A DNA stretch of 64,000 bases from Gemmatimonadota bacterium (GCA_020161135.1 JAIUOB010000004.1:558001-622000), one strand, 5' to 3'; shown: positions 34,598 to 44,003, numbered from the stretch's first letter. The notes: generated by a model from the letters alone, not told the origin. Translations and numbers: made by a program.

Positions 34598-35566
34598 ATG
34601 GCCGCAGCCCCGACCCTCGAATTCGAGCGACCACTCGCCGATCTCGAGAAGCAGATCGAGGAGTTGAAGCGCACCGCCGCCGAGCGTTCGCTCGATGTGG
34701 CGAGTGAACTGGCACCGCTCGAGAAGAAGCTGGGCGAGCTGCGCGTCGAGATCTATCGCAACCTCACGCCGCTGCAGCGCGTGCAGGTGGCGCGTCTCGC
34801 GCGTCGCCCCTTCACGTCCGACTACATCCGCCTGGCCTTCACCGATTTCATCGAGCTGCACGGCGACCGGCTGTTCCGTGAGGACGCGGCGATCATCGCC
34901 GGCTGGGCGCGTCTCGAAGGCGAGACGGTGATGGTGATCGGCCATGAGCGCGGCCGCGACACGAAGGAGAACCTGCGCCGCAACTTCGGCATGCCGCACC
35001 CCGAGGGGTATCGCAAGGCGCTGCGGCTCATGAAGCTGGCCGAGAAGTTCCAGGTGCCGGTGCTCACGTTCATCGACACGCCGGGCGCGTGGCCGGGCCT
35101 CGGTGCCGAAGAGCGCGGGCAGAGTGAGGCCATCGCGCGCAACCTGCTGGAGATGAGCCAGCTCCAGGTGCCCATCGTCGCGACGGTCATCGGTGAGGGC
35201 GGGTCGGGTGGCGCGCTGGCGCTCGGCGTGGCCGACCGCGTGCTGATGTTCGAGAACTCGGTCTACTCGACCATCTCGGTCGAGGGGTGCGCCGCGATTC
35301 TCTGGAAGGACGGCAAGAGCCCGGAGATGCGCGAGAAGGCGGCGCAGGCGCTGCGCGTGACCGCCGCCGACCTGGTCGAGCTGCGCGTCATCGACGAAGT
35401 CATCGCGGAGCCGGTGGGCGGTGCCCATGCCGACCACGCGGCCACCGCCGCCTCGCTCAAGGACACGCTCGTGCGCAACCTCGAGGAGTTGCGACGCCTG
35501 AAGCCCGACAAGCTCGTGCGCCGGCGTCGGGAGAAGTTCCTGCGCATGGGCCAGTTCTCCGAGTAG
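34598..35566 (+). CDS. accA: Acetyl-CoA carboxylase carboxyltransferase subunit alpha
   Basis: 322 residues from ATG 34598 (MAAAPTLEFE). It has an N-terminal helical region (LADLEKQIEELKRTAAERS), the conserved core PEGYRKALRLMKLAEKF, VLTFIDTPGAWPGLGAEERG and VIGEGGSGGALALGVADRVL, then SVYSTISVEGCAAILWKD. With AccD it transfers carboxyl from biotin to acetyl-CoA to give malonyl-CoA for fatty acids. accD is not in the window. The gene lies 31 bp after dnaE and 7 bp before the next gene, consistent with co-transcription. Confidence 0.96.
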   Translation: MAAAPTLEFERPLADLEKQIEELKRTAAERSLDVASELAPLEKKLGELRVEIYRNLTPLQRVQVARLARRPFTSDYIRLAFTDFIELHGDRLFREDAAIIAGWARLEGETVMVIGHERGRDTKENLRRNFGMPHPEGYRKALRLMKLAEKFQVPVLTFIDTPGAWPGLGAEERGQSEAIARNLLEMSQLQVPIVATVIGEGGSGGALALGVADRVLMFENSVYSTISVEGCAAILWKDGKSPEMREKAAQALRVTAADLVELRVIDEVIAEPVGGAHADHAATAASLKDTLVRNLEELRRLKPDKLVRRRREKFLRMGQFSE

Positions 35567-35573
35567 TCGCCGC

Positions 35574-36914
35574 GTGCCGCAGCTCATCGAGGTCGCGTTC
35601 CGCGGCAATCGCAAGGAGTTCTTCACCTGGCCCGACGACACCCCGCCTGCGCTGCGCGCGGCGGTGATTGTCGAAGCGGACCGTGGTGAGGATCTCGGTC
35701 GCGTGCACGCCACCGGCGAGCTCGCGGCGGTGCGCTGCAATGGCTGCGCGCACGGCTGCGGCACGCAGCCACCGGCACGCGCGGCGATTCGCCTCGCGAC
35801 CAAGGACGAGGAGCTGCGCGATCGCGAGCTGACGGCCGAGAACGAGGCCACGCGCCGCAAGGCGATGGAGCGCGTCAAGGCGAACGGTCTCGTCATGAAG
35901 CTCACGGATGCCGAGTGGCAGTTCGACCGGCGCAAGCTGACGATCTACTTCACGGCCGAGAAGCGCGTCGACTTCCGCACACTGGTGCGCGACCTCGCCG
36001 CGCTGTTCCGCACGCGCATCGAGCTCAAGCAGATCGGCGTGCGCGACGAAGCCAAGCGTCTCTCGGGTGTGGGGCGCTGCGGCCGCGAGTACTGCTCGGC
36101 GTCCTGGCTGCCCGACCTCCGCCCGGTCAACCTCGGCGTGGCCAAGGACCAGCGGCTCTCGCTCAACCCGCAGCAGATCTCGGGGGCGTGCGGCCGCCTC
36201 ATGTGCTGCCTCCGCTACGAGCACGAGTTCTACGTGCTGAGTCGTCGGCGCTTCCCCAAGGAGGGGAAGATCGTGCAGACGTCGCGCGGCGAGGAGAAGG
36301 TCGTGTCGTGCGACATCTTCGGCGATCGCGTGACGCTGCGCGGCGTCGAAGGTGATGTGCGCGTGCTCTCGCTCGAGGCGCTCAAGCAGGAGACGGGCGG
36401 CTTCGATGTGGGTGGAGCCGCGCCGGACACCACCCCGGCGCGCATCGAGCCGTCGGTCGCGTCGATGCTGGACACCATGGAGTTCGAGGCGTTTACGCTC
36501 AAGCAGGCGCTCGAGCCGCTCGACGAGCGGCCCGGCGACGCGCGGGACGCCTCCGAACGCGTGGCGGAGCGCACATCGCGCGTGACGATCACGTCGACGA
36601 TGGAGTTCCCGGTGCCCGTGCCGCCGGTGCCGCCGGCGCCGGTTGCAGCGCAGGCACCACCGGCGACGACTCCACCGGTCGATGCCGCGCGGCCCGCCGT
36701 CGATGTCGACGATGCAGACGACGACGACGACGGCAGCGAGGCCGAGACGGGCGGAACGCCGGAGGGCGGCGACGGCGCGCCCAAGCGGAAGCGACGGCGT
36801 GGACGTCGCGGCGGCCGCCGCCTGCGCGCCGCTGAGGAGCGTCGCCGCGCCGAGGAGTCGCCGCCTGCGGAAGCGCCGCCTGCAGAAGCGCCGCCCGAGG
36901 GGACGGACGGGTAG
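35574..36914 (+). CDS. PSP1/RicT-family protein with Arg-rich C-terminal tail
   Basis: 446 residues from GTG 35574. The N-terminal ~270 residues form a PSP1 domain: FFTWPDD, AVRCNGCAHGCGT, WQFDRRKLTIYFTAEKRVDF and, most telling, GRCGREYCSASWL with ISGACGRLMCCLRYEHEFY, the cysteine set that binds Fe-S in B. subtilis RicT (YaaT), part of the complex needed for RNase Y-dependent mRNA processing. RicA and RicF partners are not seen here. The C-terminal ~170 residues are low complexity: Pro/Val/Ala, then Asp-rich (DADDDDDGSEAE), then KRKRRRGRRGGRRLRAAEER. That tail resembles those on RNA-binding proteins. Its position between accA and metG is housekeeping. Confidence 0.85.
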   Translation: MPQLIEVAFRGNRKEFFTWPDDTPPALRAAVIVEADRGEDLGRVHATGELAAVRCNGCAHGCGTQPPARAAIRLATKDEELRDRELTAENEATRRKAMERVKANGLVMKLTDAEWQFDRRKLTIYFTAEKRVDFRTLVRDLAALFRTRIELKQIGVRDEAKRLSGVGRCGREYCSASWLPDLRPVNLGVAKDQRLSLNPQQISGACGRLMCCLRYEHEFYVLSRRRFPKEGKIVQTSRGEEKVVSCDIFGDRVTLRGVEGDVRVLSLEALKQETGGFDVGGAAPDTTPARIEPSVASMLDTMEFEAFTLKQALEPLDERPGDARDASERVAERTSRVTITSTMEFPVPVPPVPPAPVAAQAPPATTPPVDAARPAVDVDDADDDDDGSEAETGGTPEGGDGAPKRKRRRGRRGGRRLRAAEERRRAEESPPAEAPPAEAPPEGTDG

Positions 36915-36975
36915 CCACGCGTCGGCGCAGCGGGCGCAGTGGCCCGCGCGCGCGGGAGGCCGCTAGCTTCCGCAC

Positions 36976-38523
36976 ATGTCGCGCTTCTACATCACCACCG
37001 CCATCGACTACGCCAACGGCGATCCGCATCTCGGGCATGCCCTCGAGAAGATCGGCGCCGATGTGATTGCCCGGTACCGTCGCATGACCGGCGACGAGGT
37101 GCACCTGTGCATCGGCATGGACGAGCACGGCCAGAAGGTGCAGCAGACGGCGGCGAAGGAGGGCGTGCCGCCGCAGGCGTTCACCGACACCATCGCGGCG
37201 CGCTTCCAGGCCATGTGGGCGCGGCTGGGCATCCAGTACGACCAGTTCATCCGCACCACCGACGCGCACCACAAGGCCGGCGTGCAGGCGCTCATCCGTC
37301 GCATTGCCGAGCGCAATCCGGACGACTTCTACGAGCAGTCGTATCGCGGGATGTACTGCGTGGGGTGCGAGGCGTTCAAGCAGGACGCGGACATCGTGGA
37401 GGGGCGGTGCGCGTTGCATCCGACGCGCGTGCTGGAGGAAGTGGAGGAGCGCAACTGGTTCTTCCGCCTCTCGAAGTACCAGCCGTTCCTCGAAAAGCTG
37501 CTGCGCGACACGCCGTCGTTCATCGAACCCGAGAGCCGTCGCAACGAGATCCTCGGCCTGCTGGCGCAGGGGCTCGAGGACATCTCGGCGTCGCGCGCGC
37601 GCCTCGACTGGGCGGTGCCCTTCCCGCTGCCGCTGTCGACGGGCGAGGTGCAGGGGACGTACGTCTGGTTCGACGCGCTGCCGAACTACCTCACGGCCAC
37701 CGGGTTCCCCGACGCCGGGTATGAGACGCGGTGGCCCGCCGACGTGCACATCATCGGCAAGGACATCACGCGCTTTCACGTCGTCATCTGGCCGGCAATG
37801 TTGCAGGCGGCCGGGCTGCCGCTCCCGAAGCAGGTGTGGGCGCACGGCTTCGTGTCGCTGGGTGGCGAACGGTTCTCCAAGAGCGCGGGCGTGAAGCTCG
37901 ACCTCGGCGAGGCCATCGACCGATTCGGTGCCGACGCGTTCCGCTACGTGCTGCTGCGCGACGTGCCGTTTGACGGCGACGGCAATTTCTCGTGGGAGCG
38001 CTTCGAGGAGCGGTACACGAGCGACCTGGCGAACGCCTTCGGCAACCTCGCGAGCCGAGCGATGGCGATGGTCGAGAAGTACTGCGACGGCGTGGTGCCG
38101 ACGGCGGAGCGCCCGGCAGTGGAGCGTGACGATGACGCCGATATCGCGTCCTATCGGGAGGCGATGTCGGGCACGCGCGGCTGGCTGCTGCACGAAGGGC
38201 TCGCGGCGGTGGCGCGGCTGACGGCGCGGGCGAACGAGTACACGGCTGCCACCGCTCCGTGGGCGGTGGCCAAGGACGCGGCGCGACGGGTGGAGCTCGA
38301 GGTCATCCTGGCGTCACTCATCCGGCGCATTGCGCGGCAGACGGTGCTGCTCGCGCCGTTCATGCCGGAGAAGGTCGAGGCGGTGTGGGCGCAGCTTGGC
38401 GCACCGGGGCGCGCGCAGGAGCAGCGCATCGCGGCGCTGGAGGCGCTCGATCCGGCGGGGTGGCGGGTGACGAAGGGCGACGCGCTGTTCCCACGACCGG
38501 TGGCGCCGCCGCCCGTGGGGTGA
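36976..38523 (+). CDS. metG: Methionine-tRNA ligase, short form
   Basis: 515 residues. Class I aminoacyl-tRNA synthetase motifs: HIGH-type HLGH at 18-21 (NGDPHLGHALEKIGADV), GMDEHGQKVQQ and KMSKS-type FSKSAG at 300-305. A zinc-knuckle-like segment YCVGCEAF ... RCALHP and the tRNA-anticodon domain follow. It charges initiator and elongator tRNA-Met. The C-terminal EMAP-like tRNA-binding/dimerisation domain of longer bacterial forms is absent, as in many short MetRS types. It follows the RicT gene by 61 bp. Confidence 0.96.
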   Translation: MSRFYITTAIDYANGDPHLGHALEKIGADVIARYRRMTGDEVHLCIGMDEHGQKVQQTAAKEGVPPQAFTDTIAARFQAMWARLGIQYDQFIRTTDAHHKAGVQALIRRIAERNPDDFYEQSYRGMYCVGCEAFKQDADIVEGRCALHPTRVLEEVEERNWFFRLSKYQPFLEKLLRDTPSFIEPESRRNEILGLLAQGLEDISASRARLDWAVPFPLPLSTGEVQGTYVWFDALPNYLTATGFPDAGYETRWPADVHIIGKDITRFHVVIWPAMLQAAGLPLPKQVWAHGFVSLGGERFSKSAGVKLDLGEAIDRFGADAFRYVLLRDVPFDGDGNFSWERFEERYTSDLANAFGNLASRAMAMVEKYCDGVVPTAERPAVERDDDADIASYREAMSGTRGWLLHEGLAAVARLTARANEYTAATAPWAVAKDAARRVELEVILASLIRRIARQTVLLAPFMPEKVEAVWAQLGAPGRAQEQRIAALEALDPAGWRVTKGDALFPRPVAPPPVG

Positions 38524-38641
38524 GCGCACTGTAACAGCGCCGGGCCTCCCCGTCACAGCGAATCAGGCGGGGCCGCGGGTGACGGTGGCAGGATGCCCCG
38601 TGGATCGTACTTCTGGTGGTAACACCTTCAGGAGTCGGTCC

Positions 38642-40522
38642 ATGTCGCTCGGGTGCAGGCGGGTTCCAACACGTTCGTCGTCGGCCACCGGGCCGCGCGC
38701 CCGGCGCGGGTTCGCGCTCGAGGTCGTGCTGCTCATGCTGGTGATGTTCTCCATTGTCGTGCTGGCCGGACTCTCGGCGGTGACGACGATGGCACGGACG
38801 TCGAACGCGGACTATCGCGGTGCGCGCGCCGGGTACGCCGCCGAGGGCGGCGCGGACGACATCATGTCGCAGTTGGATGCCGCCATGCAGGACGGCATCA
38901 TCTCCGGCTCCGATATCGCGGCGATCACCACGCCGCAGATGCCCGGCTATCTCATGTCGCAGCAGACGCAGACGATGGGGGTGCCGGTGTCGCGGACGAT
39001 CACGTCGGGGCCGTTCTCGGGGCTGTACTCGCTCAACCAGCCGATCGACATCCAGGTGACCGCGCGCGATTCCTCGGGGAATCGCGCCAAGGCCGTCCTG
39101 TCGGTGAACGCGCAGACGATCCCGCTCTTCCAGTTCGGCGTGTTCTACGAGGAGGATCTCGAGATCCTGCCGGGCGCGCCGATGACGTTCGCGGGGTGGG
39201 TGCATACCAACGGCAACCTGTACCTGTCGTCGAACAGCGCCACCTTCCAGAGCAACATCACGACGCCCGACAGTGTGTTCTGGCAGCGCAAGGAGCAGAA
39301 CCAGCGCCTCAGTGGCGTGTGGATCAACAATGCGGCCGGCACGCCGGTACGGCTCGACTTCGATTCGCGCAGCCACGCCGGTGCCACCTTCAAGGCCCGC
39401 AGTGAGCAGCTGTTCAACGGCCGCCTCATGAACAACTCGTTCGGCGTGAAGCCGCTCAAGCTGCCGCTCCCGGCGGGCACACCGGCCATCACGCTGGTCG
39501 AACCGCGCAGCGCGGGCGACAACGCGATGGTGCAGAGCGTGAAGATGGCGTGGAAGTCGGACTGGTACATCACCGTGAACGCGGCGGTGTTCAACACGCT
39601 CGACACGAATACCATGAAGAGCGTGTTCTGCGACAGCATGGTACAGGTGCGCGCGGCAGGCCTCACGGTGCCATCGAGCGGCGCCTGTGGTCGCATCTTC
39701 AAGCCGCGGCGCAACGCGTTCTACGAGGGGCGTGAAGACCTCCGTCCCGACCTCATCGACATCCACATCGACTCGCTCCGGATCTGGAGCGACTCGGTGC
39801 GGGCGACGCGGGCGCCGCGCATCATCTACATCAACGTCATCAACAACAACACGACGGCGAACAACGACTACGTGGCCGTGCGGCTGCGCCAGGGCGCGCG
39901 GCTGCCCCTGCCCGCCACCAATGCGGACACCGGTGGGCTGACCATCGCGACCGACCGGCCGGTGTACGTGCTGGGCAACTACAACACGACCGTGTGGCGC
40001 CCGGCCGCGATCCTGGGCGACGCGATCACGTTCCTCTCGCAGCCGCCCAACGCGAACATGGATGCGCGCGGCTCGTGGCCAGCGGCGTCGCGGTGCGGCG
40101 CCTCCGGCGTGACCGGCTGGTGCGACACCCTGCAGACGGCGTTCGCGCAGCGCACGGCACGACCCACGACGGTCAATGCCGCGCTGCTGGCCGGGCACTC
40201 CGCCACGCCGTGCGACTACGCGCGCGCGGGGTGCGCAGCGCCGCCGTACGGCGGCGGTCTCGAGAACTTTCCGCGATTCCTCGAGAACTGGGGCGGCGTG
40301 ACGTTCCGCTACACCGGGTCGCTGGTGTCGCTGTTCCGCAGCCGGTACGGCGTGGGGCTGTGGGGCAACTCGATCAACGTGGGCTACGGCAACGGGGCGT
40401 ACTACTCGGCGCCGACGCGCCAGTGGAGCTTCGACGTGAACTTCCGGTTCCCCGAGCGGCTGCCGCCTGGCACCCCCTCCGTGGGCACCGTGCTTCAGAC
40501 GGCCTTCCGGCCGCTCTACTGA
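38642..40522 (+). CDS. PilX-like minor prepilin, first gene of a pilin operon
   Basis: 626 residues from ATG 38642, which has aggag 7 nt upstream. A type III-like prepilin signal RRGFALEVVLLMLVMFSIVV sits at residues 21-40 with the cleavage glycine G23. Glu is at +4, not the usual +5, of the mature protein. After the N-terminal helix (ADYRGARAGYAAEGGADDIM) comes a long beta-rich globular part with Cys pairs and no family I know; it is far longer than PilX/GspK of proteobacteria. It likely sits at the pilus tip or is a scaffold for the minor prepilins that follow. The GspH-like gene begins 1 bp after its stop. Confidence 0.75.
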   Translation: MSLGCRRVPTRSSSATGPRARRGFALEVVLLMLVMFSIVVLAGLSAVTTMARTSNADYRGARAGYAAEGGADDIMSQLDAAMQDGIISGSDIAAITTPQMPGYLMSQQTQTMGVPVSRTITSGPFSGLYSLNQPIDIQVTARDSSGNRAKAVLSVNAQTIPLFQFGVFYEEDLEILPGAPMTFAGWVHTNGNLYLSSNSATFQSNITTPDSVFWQRKEQNQRLSGVWINNAAGTPVRLDFDSRSHAGATFKARSEQLFNGRLMNNSFGVKPLKLPLPAGTPAITLVEPRSAGDNAMVQSVKMAWKSDWYITVNAAVFNTLDTNTMKSVFCDSMVQVRAAGLTVPSSGACGRIFKPRRNAFYEGREDLRPDLIDIHIDSLRIWSDSVRATRAPRIIYINVINNNTTANNDYVAVRLRQGARLPLPATNADTGGLTIATDRPVYVLGNYNTTVWRPAAILGDAITFLSQPPNANMDARGSWPAASRCGASGVTGWCDTLQTAFAQRTARPTTVNAALLAGHSATPCDYARAGCAAPPYGGGLENFPRFLENWGGVTFRYTGSLVSLFRSRYGVGLWGNSINVGYGNGAYYSAPTRQWSFDVNFRFPERLPPGTPSVGTVLQTAFRPLY

Positions 40523-40523
40523 C

Positions 40524-41114
40524 ATGTCTACCGCACGCAGGACACCTCGTCGGAGCCCATCGGGGCGGCGTGGCTTCACGTTGGTCGAGCTTGTCGCCGT
40601 GGTGACGCTCATCGCGGTCGCCATGGCGATCGTGGCCCCGCGTTTCCGCTTGTCCGAGGAGACCGAGGTGCAGCTCGCGGGGATGCAGCTCGCCCAGGAC
40701 ATCGACGTGGCCCGCACCCGCGCCCTCACGACCCGGACGACCGCCCGGGTGGCCTTCCAGGTCCTCGCCACGCGGTACGGCGGCTACCTGGACCACGACG
40801 GCGACGGCTCGTTCTCGGAGTCGACGGCGGAGTGGCAGGCGCTGCGCGGTTTCGGCGTGCGTGACCTGCCGCCGCGCGTGCGCTTCGGGCGCGGCTCGGC
40901 GCCGGCCGTCCCCGACAACAGTGGCGGTGGCGCCGTGACGTTCCCCGGCAACCGTCTCGAGTTCGACAGCCGCGGCCTCGTGACGCCGCGCGATGGGTTC
41001 GGGGTGGTGTACCTGCAGAGCACGACGAACGCGAACGCGGTCGTGGCCGTGTCGGTCTCCCCGTCGGGGAGCCCGCGGCTGTGGACGTGGAAGCCCAGCA
41101 CGGGATGGCAGTGA
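40524..41114 (+). CDS. GspH/FimT-like minor pseudopilin
   Basis: 196 residues with prepilin peptidase site RRGFTLVELVAVVTLIAVAM (G17 before F18, Glu at +5). The N-methylated helix continues into a short GspH/FimT-type globular domain (LAQDIDVARTRALTTRTTARV, then VTFPGNRLEFDSRGLVTP, the typical GspH C-terminal strand). It primes assembly of type IV pilus or type II secretion pseudopili in the inner membrane. Stop codon TGA overlaps the start of the next gene (tgatg), indicating translational coupling. Confidence 0.85.
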   Translation: MSTARRTPRRSPSGRRGFTLVELVAVVTLIAVAMAIVAPRFRLSEETEVQLAGMQLAQDIDVARTRALTTRTTARVAFQVLATRYGGYLDHDGDGSFSESTAEWQALRGFGVRDLPPRVRFGRGSAPAVPDNSGGGAVTFPGNRLEFDSRGLVTPRDGFGVVYLQSTTNANAVVAVSVSPSGSPRLWTWKPSTGWQ

Positions 41115-41566
41115 TGCGCCCGACTCGATCACTCCTGCGCCGACGCGCCCGTGGTGGCGCGCCCACGCCGCAGCGCCGCGCACGTCGCGGCTTCACGCTG
41201 GTCTCGATGATCGTCGCGATGGTGCTGCTCGCTGCGGGCGTGATGTCGCTCGCCACGGCCAACGCCAGCACGACGACACTCCAGACGCTCGCGCAGAACC
41301 GTACCAACGCCATTGCGCTGGCGCGTGGCTATGTCGAGCAGATCCGGTCGCGCGACCCGTGGATGCTCCAGTCCGAGTCGCCGGTCCATCTCGACGCCGA
41401 TGGGACAGTCAGTTCGACCGGCGCGTACGTGCGCACCGTGACCGTGACGACCGTGCGACAGAACCTCGTACGCGTGGAGGTCAAGATGGACTTCCCGCGC
41501 TCCACGCAGCCGTTGACGCTCACCACCATGGTGTTCCGCGGCAACGGCCTCAACCAGGCGAGCTGA
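41114..41566 (+). CDS. PilV/GspI-like minor prepilin lacking Glu5
   Basis: 150 residues from ATG 41114, which overlaps the preceding stop. Signal and helix RRGFTLVSMIVAMVLLAAGV (cleavage after G26). Position +5 is Ser31, where nearly all type IV pilins have Glu, which pairs with the N-terminal amine of the next subunit. In the type II secretion system the tip pseudopilin GspK also lacks it. The small C-terminal domain (ALARGYVEQIRSRDPWML) is PilV/GspI-like. Tight coupling with the GspH-like and PilW-like genes supports a joint minor prepilin complex. Confidence 0.75.
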   Translation: MRPTRSLLRRRARGGAPTPQRRARRGFTLVSMIVAMVLLAAGVMSLATANASTTTLQTLAQNRTNAIALARGYVEQIRSRDPWMLQSESPVHLDADGTVSSTGAYVRTVTVTTVRQNLVRVEVKMDFPRSTQPLTLTTMVFRGNGLNQAS

Positions 41567-41575
41567 GGCATCCGC

Positions 41576-42550
41576 ATGCAGACGATCCCTGCCCCCGCCC
41601 CGGTGCCCACCGTGCGCGCACGCCGGTCGACGCGGCCGCGCCGCGGCTTCACGATTGCCGAAGTGCTGCTGTCTCTCACGATCGCGCTGGTGGTGATCTC
41701 GAGCGCCACGGCGTTCTCCGTGCAGAGCTGGCGCACGCGACGTGGCTGGACGGTGCGTGAGACCGTCGATCGCGACGGCCGCTTCATTGGCCTGTCGCTC
41801 GCGCGCGATGTGCAGGAGGCCGGCATCGCGGTCACCAGCACGCCGGTGTTCGCATCGATCGACGGCTACGGGGACACGCTCACCGTCCTCACGGTGCCGT
41901 ACGAGCCGGACGAGGCGCCCGTCTATCCCATTTTCGATGACGGCGACACGCTGCCCACGTATCCCCCGGGCGGCACCTGCGGCGCGACGTGCATCGAGTT
42001 CCAGAAGGTCAACGGCGCCGTGACGCTGCAGGCCGGCGACATCGTGCGCCTGCAGGTGGCGAGCACGCGGCGCCTGCTCCTGCTCACGGACGTGTCGGTG
42101 GGCGGCGGCAACACGTTCCGCATCGAATTCCTGCCGGTCAGCCGGCTGATCAATCGCCCGTCCGGGCTCGACAGCCTGCTGCTCACGCGCTCGGGGAGCA
42201 CGATCCAGCAGGTGAATGTGATCGCCTACTGGCGGGACGCGTCCACGAAGACGATCAAGCGCGCCGACGCCGTGAACTCGTCGGGGCAGTTGGTGGGCAC
42301 GACGATGGCCTCGGGCGTCGAAGCCTTCTCGACCATGCTGCAATTCACCAACGGATCGCAGTACCAGAGCTACAATGGGGCCGACGCGGATACGCTGAAC
42401 GACGGCAACGACATTCTGGGCGTGAAGATCCGCGCGCAGATCAAGAGCTCGCGCGCGGATCCGTCCGTCAATCGCGGGCAGCCGGTTGCGCGGTGGTACG
42501 AGTGGCGTGTCGCCCCGCGCAACCTGCTGTACGAAAAGAACCGCCTCTGA
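41576..42550 (+). CDS. PilW/GspJ-like minor prepilin
   Basis: 324 residues. Prepilin site RRGFTIAEVLLSLTIALVVI (G24 before F25, Glu29 at +5). The region SLARDVQEAGIAVTSTPVF is typical of PilW, as is the beta-rich part with one CGATC Cys pair. It starts 9 bp after the PilV-like stop. With the other three genes it completes a minor prepilin set likely used for pilus assembly or secretion at the cell surface. It ends 22 bp before the convergent LemA gene. Confidence 0.8.
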   Translation: MQTIPAPAPVPTVRARRSTRPRRGFTIAEVLLSLTIALVVISSATAFSVQSWRTRRGWTVRETVDRDGRFIGLSLARDVQEAGIAVTSTPVFASIDGYGDTLTVLTVPYEPDEAPVYPIFDDGDTLPTYPPGGTCGATCIEFQKVNGAVTLQAGDIVRLQVASTRRLLLLTDVSVGGGNTFRIEFLPVSRLINRPSGLDSLLLTRSGSTIQQVNVIAYWRDASTKTIKRADAVNSSGQLVGTTMASGVEAFSTMLQFTNGSQYQSYNGADADTLNDGNDILGVKIRAQIKSSRADPSVNRGQPVARWYEWRVAPRNLLYEKNRL

Positions 42551-42572
42551 TCTGGCGGCTGTCGGCCGCGCG

Positions 42573-43220
42573 CTACTTCTTCTCGAAGTCGACGGTCGGC
42601 GCCGCGCGCGCCGCGGCGTCGGTGACCTCGAAGTAGGTGCGCGGCTTGGCACCCGTCACCTTGGCGGTGAGCACCGCGGGGAACTTGCGGATGTACTCGT
42701 TGTACTGCCGCACCGCGCCGTTGTAGTCGGTGCGGGACACGGCAATGCGATTCTCGGTGCCGGTCAGCTCATCCTGCAACTGCAGGAAGTTCTGGTTCGA
42801 CTTGAGCTCGGGGTACGCCTCGATGGCGATGGTGAGGCGCCCGAGCGCCCCAGTGAGCTGCTGGTTGGCGTTGGCCAGCTCGGCCGGATCGGAGCCACCC
42901 GGCTTCTGCAGCGCCCCCACGAGGCCGGCGCGCGCCTGCGTGACCTCGGTGAGCACGCGCTCCTCCTGCGCGGCGAACCCCTTCACCGTGTTGACCAGGT
43001 TGGGGATGAGGTCGGCGCGACGCTGCAGTTGCGCATCGATGTTCTGCTTGGCCTGCGCGGCCTGCTCGTCGAGCGACTGGATGCTGTTGTAGCCGCAGGC
43101 CCCGAGCAGCAGCGACAGCGCCAGCAGCGGGAGCGCCCGCAGGGAGCGCGCACGCGCGCGCGTCGCACGCGCACGGGGGGCGGGCGACGTGTGGTGAACC
43201 AGGATACGGGGGTCGGTCAT
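42573..43220 (-). CDS. LemA-family lipoprotein
   Basis: 215 residues with lipobox LLLGAC (Cys42) after a long basic N-terminus. LemA signatures: YNSIQSLDEQAAQAKQNID, QRRADLIPNLVNTVKGFAAQ and LTIAIEAYPELKSNQNFLQL, then LTGTENRIAVSRTDYNGAVR and YNEYIRKFP. It is a coiled-coil-rich envelope protein of unknown biochemical role, often next to TPM-domain (YgcG-like) genes, as here, where one gene intervenes. Start ATG 43220 is the one nearest the signal peptide. Confidence 0.88.
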   Translation of the reverse strand: MTDPRILVHHTSPAPRARATRARARSLRALPLLALSLLLGACGYNSIQSLDEQAAQAKQNIDAQLQRRADLIPNLVNTVKGFAAQEERVLTEVTQARAGLVGALQKPGGSDPAELANANQQLTGALGRLTIAIEAYPELKSNQNFLQLQDELTGTENRIAVSRTDYNGAVRQYNEYIRKFPAVLTAKVTGAKPRTYFEVTDAAARAAPTVDFEKK

Positions 43221-43267
43221 CGACTGGGCCTCGGTCTCACTAAGAAAAGGTCGGCTCCCACCGGCGG

Positions 43268-43987
43268 TCACCGGTCGGGGGTCGCAGGCGGCGCGAAACG
43301 ATCGAGATACGTCACGAGCGCCGCCATGCCGTGCACGTATCCGTCCAGCACCATCGTCGTGTCTGCCGACGCCTCCGCCATGCCCGCACGGAGTGCAAGC
43401 GCGCTGCGAAACGGCGCCGCCGCGAAGCCCGCGAGCGTCGCGACCGCGTCGACCACCTGCTGCGCATCGCGCGGCGGCACCGTGCCGTGCAGGCGCAGCA
43501 CACCGCGAAAGATGACCAGCAGGCTGCTCACACTCGCGCGCAACAGCTCCTGCTGCGCCGCGAGATCGTCGCCCGCCACCATGATACCCCGCCGGAGCCT
43601 CAGGAGTTTGCCCATCGCCTCCTGCTCCACCTGCAGGCGCAGGTCGGCGGTGCGCACGCGCACGCCATCGAGCGGCAGCGCACCATGCAGCACCCGATGC
43701 CGCTCGAGCAGGTCCGCATACTCCATCGGGAAGATGTCGGCCGAGCCGAGCCACTCGTCGCGCGTGAGCATGAGCACGGGGGGATTTCCCGCCTCCTGCC
43801 AGGCACGCATGGTGGGCCCGAGGGTGTGGAGCGTCGCCATGTGGTACAGGCGCGCGACCACCATGACGTTGACGTCGGAGCGCCCCGCCACCTGCTCGCC
43901 GCTGGCCGCCGAGCCGTACAACACGATGGCCTCGAGCGGATCGCCGAGCGCGTGGCGCAACTGCGTCACGAGATCGTCGAGCGACAT
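43268..43987 (-). CDS. Nucleotidyltransferase-fold protein with altered metal motif
   Basis: 239 residues from ATG 43987. The N-terminal ~50 residues have the minimal nucleotidyltransferase pattern VLYGSAASGEQVAGRSDVNV. GS (25-26) is kept, but the expected DxD is DVN (Asp38, Asn40), so one catalytic metal ligand is missing. The C-terminal two thirds is alpha-helical (VRTADLRLQVEQEAMGKLLR, LLRASVSSLLVIFRGVLRL), resembling HEPN-like helices. It starts 16 bp after the TPM-protein stop and ends 47 bp before lemA. It may act as a substrate-binding or regulatory pseudoenzyme. Confidence 0.7.
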   Translation of the reverse strand: MSLDDLVTQLRHALGDPLEAIVLYGSAASGEQVAGRSDVNVMVVARLYHMATLHTLGPTMRAWQEAGNPPVLMLTRDEWLGSADIFPMEYADLLERHRVLHGALPLDGVRVRTADLRLQVEQEAMGKLLRLRRGIMVAGDDLAAQQELLRASVSSLLVIFRGVLRLHGTVPPRDAQQVVDAVATLAGFAAAPFRSALALRAGMAEASADTTMVLDGYVHGMAALVTYLDRFAPPATPDR

Positions 43988-44003
43988 CTGTCGTTCCTGT
44001 GCC

